Shown piece after piece: positions 50,825-59,811 of a stretch of DNA of 64,000 nucleotides. Both the position numbers and the translations under genes were made by a program. Every line of letters begins with the position of its first letter. The first letter of the stretch is position 1. The notes beneath the pieces are model-generated. The model had not been told where the DNA came from. It was given only the letters and a program-made list of their open reading frames with translations, and did not search any database. Source of the DNA: JAPLUA01 sp964625855 (GTDB lineage: Bacteria > Verrucomicrobiota > Verrucomicrobiia > Limisphaerales > UBA8199); assembly GCA_964625855.1 (NCBI GenBank), contig CAZVFC010000004.1:124001-188000 (forward strand), given 5' to 3'.

Positions 50825-51058
50825 TCATGCGGAGCCGAAGGCCGAAGGTTCGCTGAACCGCTTGCGCAGCTCCAGTATCGCCCGGGGCGGGACATCCGAG
50901 GCCGCATAAAACCCGCGCCATTTCCCGGCCGGCAGAAGAAACCGGCTGCGGTCGGCCAGCGCCATTTGTTCCGACCCCGACTCGGCCGTGACCGTTGCGT
51001 ATCGTTTCAGGAGAGCCCGGCAGGAAACGGCAGGGGCTGTGGCGGATCGGGGTGTCAT
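50825..51058 (-). pseudogene. Duplicated ABC ATPase 5-prime end fused to repeat sequence
   Basis: Starts at the duplicated ATG (51058), with MTPRSATAPAVSCRALLKRYATVTA matching the first 25 codons of the ABC ATPase at 49012. It then runs out of the duplication into GSEQMALADRSRFLLP and the 124-bp repeat, and stops at 77 residues. There is no Walker A motif, so this is a by-product of the duplication. A chimeric peptide may still be made because the promoter was copied too. Confidence 0.75.
50834..50957. repeat. 124-bp direct repeat, inner copy 2
   Basis: Second copy of the element at 49922-50045, same orientation, with substitutions such as the GGGGCATCC/GGGACATCC difference in the middle. 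The two copies bracket the intact toxin-antitoxin pair at 50145-50727. Together with the outer 390-bp repeats they form a nested direct-repeat arrangement. Confidence 0.8.
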
Positions 51059-51368
51059 AGGCCGACAACTCTTATTACCGCGCACCCAATATGTAACAAA
51101 GGGGCTGCAGCCGCTTGCCGGTCGGAACTGAACTGCGGTGATGCATGCCGCTAATCCTGGCACAGGACAGTGTCCAGTTCAATTCTGGAAGGCTTGGGTG
51201 GCCGGTTTGAGAAACAAGTCGCGGGCGGACCACTGGTCGCCGCTGGTGCATTGAATCATGAATACGGCCACCATCCCTGTTGCCGGATTTGATAGGTGAC
51301 CGCGGTCTTCAAAGTTCCTGATTAGCCCGCACGGCGGCAGTGCCCAACGAAATAAGTGGTTCTGACCC
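50983..51368. repeat. 386-bp direct repeat, copy B
   Basis: Copy of 48937-49332. It carries the ABC promoter region and first 25 codons without the rest of the gene. Bases 51059-51461, between the chimeric ORF start and the end of the beta-helix gene, contain nothing beyond this duplication and about 90 bases of non-coding sequence. Confidence 0.9.
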
Positions 51369-51461
51369 AGCTACGTTACGGCAGGCAGCCCTGCCATGCA
51401 AGCGGCCTTGCCCGCAATCGTGGCGCGTGTTGCCGATGCGCCACAGGCGTGGGTGTGATGG

Positions 51462-54400
51462 TTAGTTCTCTGCCCGCACCCGGTAATAGAACGGGCCGGC
51501 TCCTCCCGCATTGGTGTCTGTCCAACTGGTTGCTTCCGGCAGGCCGGCGATGTTGCTTTGCGCGAGGGCGAAAGCCGGCAAGGCCGCCGGGTCGATTGCG
51601 CGTTCCAGCGAGTAAAAGCGGTTCGTGACGCTGGCCCAGGTCACCGTCAGACCTGATACTGCGCCGGCAACCGAGAGCATCCGTAATGTCGAGATCGCAT
51701 TGGTGGGATCAGTGCCAGCTCTCCACTCGTCCCAGTTGTTCATACGGTCGCTATCGGAGTCGGCATAGAGAGCCGACGCAGCCGTGCTCAGGCCGTAGCT
51801 CTGGAGCCAGGTGTAGTAGTCCAGCAAAGCGGGTGCCTGACACTCGTATGCGCCGATATCTACCGCGCCGCCCACGATGCGGGTGTTCCCATCCAAGTCG
51901 CTCCCGAGCGGGGCAAGGCTGTTGAGCCCGGCGTTGATGCAGGGAGAGTTCGATTGGAGCCGCAGGTTGTTCCAGGCGTTGGTGTCCACGAACAGCGGGG
52001 CATTGGTGATGCTGCCAGTGGCCCCCGTTGGCAGCGGGATCGTGCAGGAGTTCCTCAAGGTCCCGCCGTAGCAATTGGCGTAATTGGGGGCGCTGTTGTA
52101 GTAGTTGATGCAGTTGTTGAGTGCGCCGATATCCGAGCCCCCGCCGCTGCCGCCCGACCAATTGCCGACCAGGGTGCAGTTGTACAAGTTGCCGGAGGAG
52201 GTCCCGCCGCCGGAGTTGGTAGCCCAATTGCCCGCCAGCACGCAGTTGTTGAGGCTGGCCCCGTAAGCCCCGCCGCCGGAGTAACGGGCCGAATTGCCCG
52301 CCAACACGCAGCCGTTGAGCGTGCCCGAGCGCGCCCCGCCGCCATAGTACCATGCCGAGTTGTTCGTCAGCGTGCAGTTGCTCAGCGTGGCTGAGTAGGC
52401 TCCGCCGCCTGAGTCACCACTCGTGTTGCCGGCCAGCGTGCAAGCGTTGACCGTGCCCTGGTATACGCCGCCGCCCTGCGAACCGGCCCTGTTGCCTGTC
52501 AGTGTGCAACTGGTGACCGTGCCCGAGGCCGTTCCGCCACCTCTGCTGATGGCGGAATTGCCCGTCAGCGCACAGCCGCTCAGGCTGCTTTGCGCAGCGC
52601 CGCCTCCTTCGGAACCCGAATTGCCCGTCAACGTGCAGTTCAGCAGCGTGCCGGAGAAGGCCCCGCCGCCGTACGTGTAAGCCGAATTGCCCGTCAGCAC
52701 GCAGTTGGTCACGATCGCGCTTGAGGCGGTGCAGAATACACCGCCGCCCGAGCGCGACACATCGCTCGACCCCTGCTGCGTGGCGCCATTGGTCAGCGTG
52801 AACCCGCTCAGCAACGCCCCGCCGGCCAGGTACACGCAGCGCACCGCCGCCGGCCCGTTGGTGGTCAAGGGCACCTGGTAGCCGTCAATGCGCGTTACCT
52901 CTGGCCCATTGACGCTCCGCACGGTGATGGCCTGTGTCACCGCCACGCGGTTGGTCATGCCCGACACGGCCCGCCCACCAGTCTCGTAGGTGCCATTGGT
53001 CACCACCACGATGTCGGCGACCACCGCCGCATCCACGGCATCCTGTATGTTGGTGGCGGCCGTGGCCCAGTTCGTATATGGCGCGACGGGTGTAAGGCAG
53101 GCCGCATCCACATAATGCACCGCTTGGTTCACGTAACACATTACCGTGGCTACGACACTCGTCGGATGGTCCTCGTTGTAGGCCCACAGCTCTACCGGGT
53201 AAACGCCCGGCACCACCCAGGTGCGCGAGGTGTAAGGCTGATTGCTGACGACCACCCCGTCGCTGAACACCCAGCGCGACCCGCTGACCCGGCCATCAAT
53301 CAGCGCCTGGAAGTTGATCGGGAAGCCCACCTGCACCGCTGTGGCCGAGGTGAGAATGGCGCTGCTCAACGCGCCAGTCACCGACCCGCTCCAGTACTCA
53401 TCGCAGCCGATGGACGGAGGATTGGCCCACCCCTCGCCATCCAGGTCCGTGCCGCTGGCATAGGCAGCCCCGCCTGCGCCGCGACAGGGCGAGTTGGCAC
53501 TGATGTGCGAGAGGCTAGCCAATTGGGGGTCGGCAGCTATGTTACCCGTGCCGCTGGAAGGGAGCGGGGTCGTGCAGCAGTAGCGGGAGTAATCAGCGGA
53601 GGAATTGAGAGAGCCCGGCGAGCTGTTGTAGTAGATGATGCAGTTATTCACCACGCCATCATCCACCCCGCCACCGGTGGAGCTTGCCGAGTTCCCGGTC
53701 ACGGTGCAGTTGTTCAAGTCGGCAAGTGCGGTGCCGCCGCCGCTGCCAGAGGTGCCGATCGCCGAATTGCCCGTTAGCATGCAGTTGTTCAGCGTGCCCT
53801 GGAAAGCGCCACCGCCCAGTTGCATGGCAGTATTTCCCACAAGGACGCAGTTCATCACCATCGCGTCCGCCGACTCGCACCAGACTCCCCCGCCCGATTG
53901 TTGCTTATAACTGTCCCCGGCCGCTTGCGTCGCCCCGTTGGTCACCGTGAAGCCTGCGAGCACAGCTCCACTGGTGAGGTACACGCAGCGCACGGCTTCA
54001 GGCCCGCAGTTCGTTCCGGGCACGCGGTATCCCCTGATGCAGGTCACCCCGGGCCCGTTGAGGCTTTGGACGGTCACAGGCCTGGTCACGGCAACGCGGT
54101 TGCTCATCCCGTACACCGCCCGCGCCCCGGCCTGATAGACGCCGTTGCTGACCAGCACCACGGACCCCGGCACCACTGCCGCGTCCACCGCATCCTGGAT
54201 GTTCGTCGCTGCCGTCAACCAGTTCGTATAAGGCGGCACGGGCGAGGGGCTGTCCAGGGCCACGTAGTGAACCGGCTGGACCACGTGAATGGTTACCGAG
54301 GTGGCCACCCCGCCGGGATAGGTTTCGTTATAGGCCCGCAATTCCACCGTGTAATCTCCTGCGGCCGCCCAGGCATGCGACGTCTGCGGCTGATTGCCCA

Positions 54401-57362
54401 CCACGACGCCGTCGCCGAAATCCCACCTCAAGGCGCTCGGTCTCCCTTGGACTGAGGCCTGGAACTCCACCGCGAACCCCACGCCCACCGTCGTACAGGA
54501 CGCCACGATCGTCGCGCTCAGGGTACCCGTGACCGACCCGCTCCAATACTCGTCACAGCCAATCGAAGGGGGAGTGGCCCACGGTTCGCGGTCAATGTCC
54601 ACTCCGCTGCTGTAAGCAGCACTGCCCGCGCCGCGGCATGGAGAGCTCACACCGACATGCCAGGCGTCCACTAGTTGAGGCTCCGCAGTGATGTTGTCCG
54701 TGCCGAGCGAGGGCATTGGAGTGGTGCAACAATAGTTAAGATTGGTGCCCGAGAAGTTCTCGTCGTAAGGAGCGGTGTTGTAATATACAATGCAGTTCCT
54801 CACGGTGGCCCCGTAAGCCGTCCCACCGCCGTAATCGCCGGCGGAATTGTGTGTCAGCGTGCAGTTATTTAAGCTTCCACCGGATGCTCCTCCGCCCCAC
54901 CACGCAGCCGAATTACCAGTCACCGCACAGTTGTTCAACCTGCCGGCCGATGCCCCGCCACCGTCCCAACCACTCACATTTTCGGCCAGAATGCAGTTGT
55001 TGAGCGTGCCACCGTCTGCGCCACCGCCACTCATGACGCCATAGTTTCCCCTCACCGTGCAGTTGTTGAGCACGCTTAGGCTCGCTCCTCCGCCGATGGC
55101 GCCGTCGTTGCCCGTCAGCGTACAGTTGTCGAGCGAGGAACGGTAGGCTCCGCCCCCTGCCCAATAATACGCAATGTTCCCCTGGAGTGTGCAGTTGCGC
55201 AGCGCGCTGTGAGAAGCCCCGCCGCCGAAACTCCTGGAGAAATCATTGCTGAGCAAGCAGGAGTCGAGGTCGCCATATGCGACGCCGCCGCCATAGTTAT
55301 AAGCCGAATTTCCCGCCACCAGGCAGTCGTTCAGCGTGCAGTGGTCCGCGCCTCCGCCTTGCCCGACCAATACCCTGTTGCCCGTGAGAATGCAGTTGTC
55401 GAGCATACCTCGGTATGCTCCGCCGCCGTAGTCATAGGCTGAGTTCCCGGTGAGTACGCAGTTCGTTACGACAGCGCTCGGCCCCTCGCACCAGACCCCA
55501 CCACCCGCGTCCAGCGCGTCGGAAGTTCGAGAGGTCTGTGTTGCGCCGTTCGTCAGAGTGAAGCCGGACAACAGAGCCCCATTGGTCAGGTACACACATC
55601 GAATGGCCGCAGGCCCGTTGGTCGTCGAGGGCACGCGATAGCCCACGACGGTCGTGACGTCGGGCCCGTTTACGCTTTGCACCACCAGGGACCTGGTCAC
55701 CGCCACCCGGTTGCTCATGCCCTGAATGGCCCGTGCCCCGGCGCCATACACCCCGTTAGTCACCAGCACCAGCGCGCCGGGCAACGCCGCTGCGTCCACC
55801 GCATCCTGGATATTCGTAGCCGCGGTCAGCCAGTTTGTGTAGGGCGGCACGGGGGAAGGGCTGCTCAGGCTTACGTAGTACACCGGCTGCGCGGCCACAT
55901 GCACGGTCACATTGCCGGCCACCCCGCCCGGATAACTCTCGCTGTAGGCCCGCAGCTCCACTGCGTAATCGCCTGGGACCACCCATGCATGCGAGGCATA
56001 GGGCCGATTGCTCACCACCGTGCCGTCGCCAAAGTCCCAGCGCGACGCGCTTACCCTGCCGCCGATTACCGCCTGAAAGTCCACCGCGAAACCGACGGCC
56101 ACATTCGTGTAGGAAGCGAGCATCTCCACGCTCAGCGGGCCTGTCACCGATCCCGGCCTATACTCGTCGCACCCGATAGCCGGCGGGTTGGCCCACTGCT
56201 CGCCATCTATGTCCACTCCGCTGGCGTAGGCAGAATTGCCCGCACCCCGGCACGGTGAGCCGGCGCTGAGGTGCGAGGCGCTCGCAAGCTGCGGCTCTGC
56301 CGCTGTATTGCCGACGCCGAGGGCAGGCAACGGGATCGTGCAGCAATAATTCAATTCGCCCAGCTCGTGGTAGTAGTTCGCTCCACACGGCGCCGTGTTG
56401 TAATAGACGATGGAATTGCTTAACACACTACCGAATACGCCTCCAGCCTTCTGCAAAGCCGAATTGCCCGTTACCGTGCAATTGATGAGCGTGCCGGAGT
56501 ATGCACCGCCTCCGTCACGCAGGGAGGAGTTTCGCGTCAGCACGCAGTTCGTTAGCATAGAACCCGACGCGCCGCCGCCAACCCGGGAGCACCGGTTTTC
56601 CCCCAGCGAGCAATCCATCAGCGTGCACTCGAACACCCCGCCGCCGTAGTTGACGGCGGAGTTGGCCACCAGCAGGCAGTTGCTTAGTGTGCTGGAGGAT
56701 GCGCCGCCCCCGTCGAGAGCGGAGTTGCCCCTCAGCGTGCAGTTGTTGAGCACAGCCGAGTAGGCCCCCGCCCCCTCGCCGCGGCCGGCGACGTTGCCGG
56801 TTAGCGTGCAGTTGTTGAGGGTGCCCCCGTAGGTCCCGGCGCCGCGACCGTAAGCCGAATTGCCCGCCAGCACGCAGTCCGATACGAAGCCATTGGTGGA
56901 CTCGCACCAGATCGCCCCGCCCGAGAGTTGTGCCCAATCCCCGCCCGACATGGTCGCGCCATTCGTCAGCGTGAAGCCTGAGAGCACCGCGCCGTCGGCC
57001 AGGTACACACAGCGGACGGCCGTGGGTCCGTTCGTCGTGCCCGGCTCCTGGGCCCCCACAATCATCGTCGCTGCCGGACCGTTTACGCTGCGCACGGTCA
57101 CGGTCTTGGTGACCGCCAGCCGGTTGTTCATGCCGGATACCGCGCGCGTGCCCGTTTGGTAAACCCCGTTGGTGACGACGATGTCCTCGCCCGCCGCCGC
57201 CGCGTCCACGGCGTCCTGGATGTTGGTGGCGGCGGTGCCCCAGCCGGTGTAGGGATACTCCGGGGTGTGGTTGTTGACATCTACGTAGCGTGTGGCCGCT
57301 GGTGAGGTGAAGGCCAGGCAAAGCGTGCCGGCCGCAGCCAGGAGGAAGGCATTCCATTTCAT
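51462..57362 (-). CDS. Giant secreted beta-helix / PKD surface protein
   Basis: A 1,966-residue exported protein with signal peptide (FLLAAAGTLCLAFTSPAA). It has four similar modules, each opening with Y-T-N/G-W-x-TAATNIQDAVDAA (near residues 20, 494, 1030 and 1417) and built of right-handed beta-helix repeats such as NCTLTGNSA and GGGAYSGTLNNC. Modules 1-3 end in choice-of-anchor-Q-like SPCRGAG...GCDEY segments and PKD domains (RWDFGDGTVVSN, YAVELRAY). The C-terminus has a calcium-binding thrombospondin type 3-like segment (ADSDSDRMNNWDEWRAGTDP). It is probably a surface adhesin or polysaccharide-binding protein. The ATG at 57362 (MKWNAFLL) gives the signal peptide. Confidence 0.88.
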   Translation of the reverse strand: MKWNAFLLAAAGTLCLAFTSPAATRYVDVNNHTPEYPYTGWGTAATNIQDAVDAAAAGEDIVVTNGVYQTGTRAVSGMNNRLAVTKTVTVRSVNGPAATMIVGAQEPGTTNGPTAVRCVYLADGAVLSGFTLTNGATMSGGDWAQLSGGAIWCESTNGFVSDCVLAGNSAYGRGAGTYGGTLNNCTLTGNVAGRGEGAGAYSAVLNNCTLRGNSALDGGGASSSTLSNCLLVANSAVNYGGGVFECTLMDCSLGENRCSRVGGGASGSMLTNCVLTRNSSLRDGGGAYSGTLINCTVTGNSALQKAGGVFGSVLSNSIVYYNTAPCGANYYHELGELNYCCTIPLPALGVGNTAAEPQLASASHLSAGSPCRGAGNSAYASGVDIDGEQWANPPAIGCDEYRPGSVTGPLSVEMLASYTNVAVGFAVDFQAVIGGRVSASRWDFGDGTVVSNRPYASHAWVVPGDYAVELRAYSESYPGGVAGNVTVHVAAQPVYYVSLSSPSPVPPYTNWLTAATNIQDAVDAAALPGALVLVTNGVYGAGARAIQGMSNRVAVTRSLVVQSVNGPDVTTVVGYRVPSTTNGPAAIRCVYLTNGALLSGFTLTNGATQTSRTSDALDAGGGVWCEGPSAVVTNCVLTGNSAYDYGGGAYRGMLDNCILTGNRVLVGQGGGADHCTLNDCLVAGNSAYNYGGGVAYGDLDSCLLSNDFSRSFGGGASHSALRNCTLQGNIAYYWAGGGAYRSSLDNCTLTGNDGAIGGGASLSVLNNCTVRGNYGVMSGGGADGGTLNNCILAENVSGWDGGGASAGRLNNCAVTGNSAAWWGGGASGGSLNNCTLTHNSAGDYGGGTAYGATVRNCIVYYNTAPYDENFSGTNLNYCCTTPMPSLGTDNITAEPQLVDAWHVGVSSPCRGAGSAAYSSGVDIDREPWATPPSIGCDEYWSGSVTGTLSATIVASCTTVGVGFAVEFQASVQGRPSALRWDFGDGVVVGNQPQTSHAWAAAGDYTVELRAYNETYPGGVATSVTIHVVQPVHYVALDSPSPVPPYTNWLTAATNIQDAVDAAVVPGSVVLVSNGVYQAGARAVYGMSNRVAVTRPVTVQSLNGPGVTCIRGYRVPGTNCGPEAVRCVYLTSGAVLAGFTVTNGATQAAGDSYKQQSGGGVWCESADAMVMNCVLVGNTAMQLGGGAFQGTLNNCMLTGNSAIGTSGSGGGTALADLNNCTVTGNSASSTGGGVDDGVVNNCIIYYNSSPGSLNSSADYSRYCCTTPLPSSGTGNIAADPQLASLSHISANSPCRGAGGAAYASGTDLDGEGWANPPSIGCDEYWSGSVTGALSSAILTSATAVQVGFPINFQALIDGRVSGSRWVFSDGVVVSNQPYTSRTWVVPGVYPVELWAYNEDHPTSVVATVMCYVNQAVHYVDAACLTPVAPYTNWATAATNIQDAVDAAVVADIVVVTNGTYETGGRAVSGMTNRVAVTQAITVRSVNGPEVTRIDGYQVPLTTNGPAAVRCVYLAGGALLSGFTLTNGATQQGSSDVSRSGGGVFCTASSAIVTNCVLTGNSAYTYGGGAFSGTLLNCTLTGNSGSEGGGAAQSSLSGCALTGNSAISRGGGTASGTVTSCTLTGNRAGSQGGGVYQGTVNACTLAGNTSGDSGGGAYSATLSNCTLTNNSAWYYGGGARSGTLNGCVLAGNSARYSGGGAYGASLNNCVLAGNWATNSGGGTSSGNLYNCTLVGNWSGGSGGGSDIGALNNCINYYNSAPNYANCYGGTLRNSCTIPLPTGATGSITNAPLFVDTNAWNNLRLQSNSPCINAGLNSLAPLGSDLDGNTRIVGGAVDIGAYECQAPALLDYYTWLQSYGLSTAASALYADSDSDRMNNWDEWRAGTDPTNAISTLRMLSVAGAVSGLTVTWASVTNRFYSLERAIDPAALPAFALAQSNIAGLPEATSWTDTNAGGAGPFYYRVRAEN

Positions 57363-57637
57363 AGGCTCCAAAGCATTCTTCTGACACAGGTCCCGGTTCG
57401 AGACCATGTCCCCGGCAGCGCAATTGGAGGCTCGAAAAGACAGGTCGCCACCCCACCGACAGCGACACTAGGTACAAACCAGCCGTAGCGATTAAGGTCA
57501 CGAAGGCTCTTGCTTGGCAAGCGAAATCTTGAGGGAGTCGGTCCGCTGATAGGAATTTGGTTTTCGGCGCGCCCGTATGTACTGAGCGCGGCGCGGGTGA
57601 GGGAGAATTGGTTTTTGGGCTCACCAAGCATGGTGCG

Positions 57638-57667
57638 ACACTACCAAAACGCAGTGCGGCCTGTCAA
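57638..57667 (-). promoter_or_regulatory. Sigma-70-like promoter of the beta-helix gene
   Basis: On the minus strand, TTGACA (57667-57662) and TAGTGT (57643-57638) are separated by 18 bases. Transcription would start near 57630, leaving a leader of about 270 bases before the ATG at 57362. The 449-base gap 57363-57811 contains no supported gene; the long ORFs there are frame extensions or shadows. The leader may hold regulatory structure that I could not define. Confidence 0.45.
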
Positions 57668-57811
57668 CGGGCTTTTGGGGCAGTTCTTAGCGGCTTGCGA
57701 GCGGGCTTGCCGGTCAGGACGAGGGGACGGTGACGGCGAACCAAGGCCGGCCCTGAGCAGCACGGCACGCGGGCGCACCCGGTCGTGAGCGCGTCTGAGG
57801 AGCCGCTCTTT

Positions 57812-58203
57812 TCAGTCCGTCAGGACGGTTTCGTAATCGGGCATCGGGTCCACATCGTCACAGGGTTCGTAGGTGTATGGACCCGAGAGGCCCTGTGGTG
57901 GCGGTCTGGGTGGTGGGTCCTGCCAGGCGCCCAGGTGGCGGAGGATCTTCTCCACGACCTGCGGGTCGTCAATGACGGCGATGACGCGCATGGGGTTCTG
58001 TCAGGCGGGACAGCGTAAGGGGTCCACGTGCCAGACGCGGAGGATAAGGTCGCACCAGCGTTTGAAGGGCAGCTTGGCCGGCAGCGGTGGGGAGACACCC
58101 GGCCGGTGGACGAGCAACTCCGGCGGCAGGCCGCGCTGCCGGACGCCCCGCATCTTGTTGCTGTACCAACCGTAGTAGCGGACCATCTGGGCGCTCTTGT
58201 CGG
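57812..58203 (-). pseudogene. C-terminal remnant of an IS91-family transposase
   Basis: The frame reads DKSAQMVRYYGWYSNKMRGV, then WCDLILRVWHVDPLRCPA, an in-frame TGA, and continues NPMRVIAVIDDPQVVEKIL with a proline-rich tail ending DPMPDYETVLTD. This is the C-terminus of IS91/Y2-type transposases, where the RCP-x-C-x-x-x-MRVIAVI block is conserved; the second cysteine codon appears to be the TGA. The catalytic N-terminal part is missing, and no element ends are visible. It is an inactive relic. Confidence 0.75.
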
Positions 58204-58356
58204 AACCTCAGGTGTTCGCGACTAATCCGCATCATGCAGTCGGGCTTGACGCCGCTGGCTTGCTGGCCGACCGCCCGCAAAACGTAGGCCGCCCACTCCC
58301 GCCAATCGGCATCTTGTGACTGCAGCCTGGCGGCTGCGACCCGTACCCACACGACC

Positions 58357-58638
58357 TCATCTGCGCTTTGGGCCTCGGCCCTCTTTGGCAACCATTGCCG
58401 CGCCGCTCGGCTGCGGATACTGGCTGCTGCCCCCGTGCAGCCGTGTGCTTCCGGCAACCTTCAGGCCCAGCGCGTCAGAGACTTCAACCAGCCTCCGGAG
58501 GCTCGCCGACACGTAGTTCTCCGCCTCGTAGCGTTGAATCTGCTGCTCCTTCAGTCCCATTCTCTCGGCCAACTGGCGCTGAGACAGGCCCAGGGCAATC
58601 CGCGCCTTGATCAACAGGCCCGGGAGTTCGCTTAAGTG
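58357..58638 (-). pseudogene. Broken XRE-type helix-turn-helix regulator
   Basis: The frame encodes HLSELPGLLIKARIALGLSQRQLAERMGL, then KEQQIQRYEAENYVSASLRRLVEVSDALGLKV, a clear XRE helix-turn-helix. An in-frame TAA lies directly before it (58639-58641), with ELTPE before the stop. I recall this domain as the C-terminal part of longer proteins whose N-terminal half precedes LPGLLIKARI. Only a TTG start (58614) is available, so this is probably a truncated gene. It could be expressed as a small regulator. The bases to 58204 show an open minus frame (ADEVVWVRVAAARLQSQ) of unknown meaning. Confidence 0.55.
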
Positions 58639-58806
58639 TTATTCAGGTGTCAACTCGCTTCTGGACGTCCTCTGCAGGCCGCAGAATCTGCTTGCGGGAG
58701 GAAACCCTTTTGCCAGCATGCCTCCCAGCCGGCGGGGCCATGATTGGTACACCCGCTACATCGCGAGAGGGTGGTCAATGGCTTATACTCCGGCAATGCA
58801 ACCACT

Positions 58807-59475
58807 ATGAGCAAGCGTATCTCGGTTCCTGAATCGGGCAAGGTAGGCCCGGTCGTGTATCTTTCGACCAAGTACGGCGAGGTCGCCAAGCAGCTTACGA
58901 TCCCTCGTGATCCGCGCACGCCCCATCAGTTGACGACCCGCAGCAACTTCGCGTTTGTCACCCGGAAATGGCAGACTCTGACTTCAGAACAGCAGACAGC
59001 CTGGGACCTCATGTCCGCCGACAGCGCGGTGATGGCCTTTCTGGGACGGAATACGCCGTTGCCGGGCTTCAACCTCTATGTTCTGGTCAATAACGGGCGT
59101 CTGGACATCGGGCTCAGCATGTACGACCTGCCCCAAGCTCTCCCCAGCTTTACACCAAATCCGACGGCCGAGCTGGTGGCCACCATCACCGACGGCATCT
59201 TCAAGCTGAAGCTCCACGCGCTGAGCCAGCCGGTGGAGCATACCGTGCTGCTGGCCGCCAGCCCCCGCAGTCCCGGGGTGAGGTGCGTGCAGCACTTCCC
59301 CTTCCTGGGCTTCCTGCCCGCGCCGGTGGACGGCTGGTGCGACCTCACCGAGCTTTTCGTTGGCCGCTACGGGGTTCCGGCGCTCGGCAGGGCCATCTTT
59401 ATCCGCACCCGCCAGCACATTAATGGCTGGAACGACCTGCCGAAGCAGGTTAGCACCCGTATCACCGCCGCGTAA
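58807..59475 (+). CDS. Hypothetical protein, Verrucomicrobiota-type
   Basis: A 222-residue soluble protein starting MSKRISVPESGKVGPVVYLSTKYG, then PRDPRTPHQLTTRSNFAFVTRKWQ and LTSEQQTAWDLMS. I recall small proteins with this opening in Verrucomicrobiota, without known function; the N-terminal 90 residues look helical and charged, and the rest beta-rich. A ten-codon ORF (58778-58810, MAYTPAMQPL) with a purine-rich AGAGGG upstream ends in an ATGA overlap with this start, hinting at translational coupling. It converges with the alpha-galactosidase gene. Confidence 0.65.
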   Translation: MSKRISVPESGKVGPVVYLSTKYGEVAKQLTIPRDPRTPHQLTTRSNFAFVTRKWQTLTSEQQTAWDLMSADSAVMAFLGRNTPLPGFNLYVLVNNGRLDIGLSMYDLPQALPSFTPNPTAELVATITDGIFKLKLHALSQPVEHTVLLAASPRSPGVRCVQHFPFLGFLPAPVDGWCDLTELFVGRYGVPALGRAIFIRTRQHINGWNDLPKQVSTRITAA

Positions 59476-59624
59476 ACGGCTGCCTTTTACCCCCAGGCGA
59501 CGAGGGAGCAGGAGCCAACGAGGCTTGGGGGTGTCTGCCCAAGCAACGGAAGCGCAACGACTTACCACGAGAGTATCTGCTGTCTTGACCCAGCGGCGCA
59601 CGCCATGGCCAAGGCACCATCGCC

Positions 59625-59723
59625 ATAGTATCCACCTAGTACCCTCCTAGTACCTACCTAGTACCTACCTTCTTCAAAGGTGGGTACTAGGTAGGTACTA
59701 GGAGGGTACTAGGTGGATACTAT
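59625..59723. repeat. Inverted 4+4 array of 11-bp units (AGTACCTACCT type)
   Basis: 99 bp. Left arm: AT, then AGTATCCACCT, AGTACCCTCCT, AGTACCTACCT and AGTACCTACCT (59625-59670). Loop: TCTTCAA (59671-59677). Right arm: AGGTGGGTACT, AGGTAGGTACT, AGGAGGGTACT, AGGTGGATACT and AT (59678-59723). 45 of 46 arm positions pair. It lies in the 336-base gap 59476-59811 between convergent genes, the rest of which holds no gene. No T-run follows, so if it stops transcription it is not a standard intrinsic terminator. Confidence 0.95.
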
Positions 59724-59811
59724 CGCGAGGCGAGGCATGCGCGGTCCAGTCGGGCTGGTGCGGTGGGGGCTCCAGAGGTCCGGGGCGGTCGGGTTCTGCA
59801 CCTGTGCAGAA

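Noticed and set aside
56515..57627. 370-codon minus-strand open frame over the start of the beta-helix gene
   Set aside because: Different frame of the repetitive beta-helix coding sequence; no domain, and its repeats simply mirror the NNC repeats.
59625..59723. Reading the long palindromes as ordinary Rho-independent terminators
   Set aside because: No T-run follows the stem on either strand; two of the three palindromes lie upstream of a gene rather than between convergent ends; and the 11-bp unit plan is not explained.
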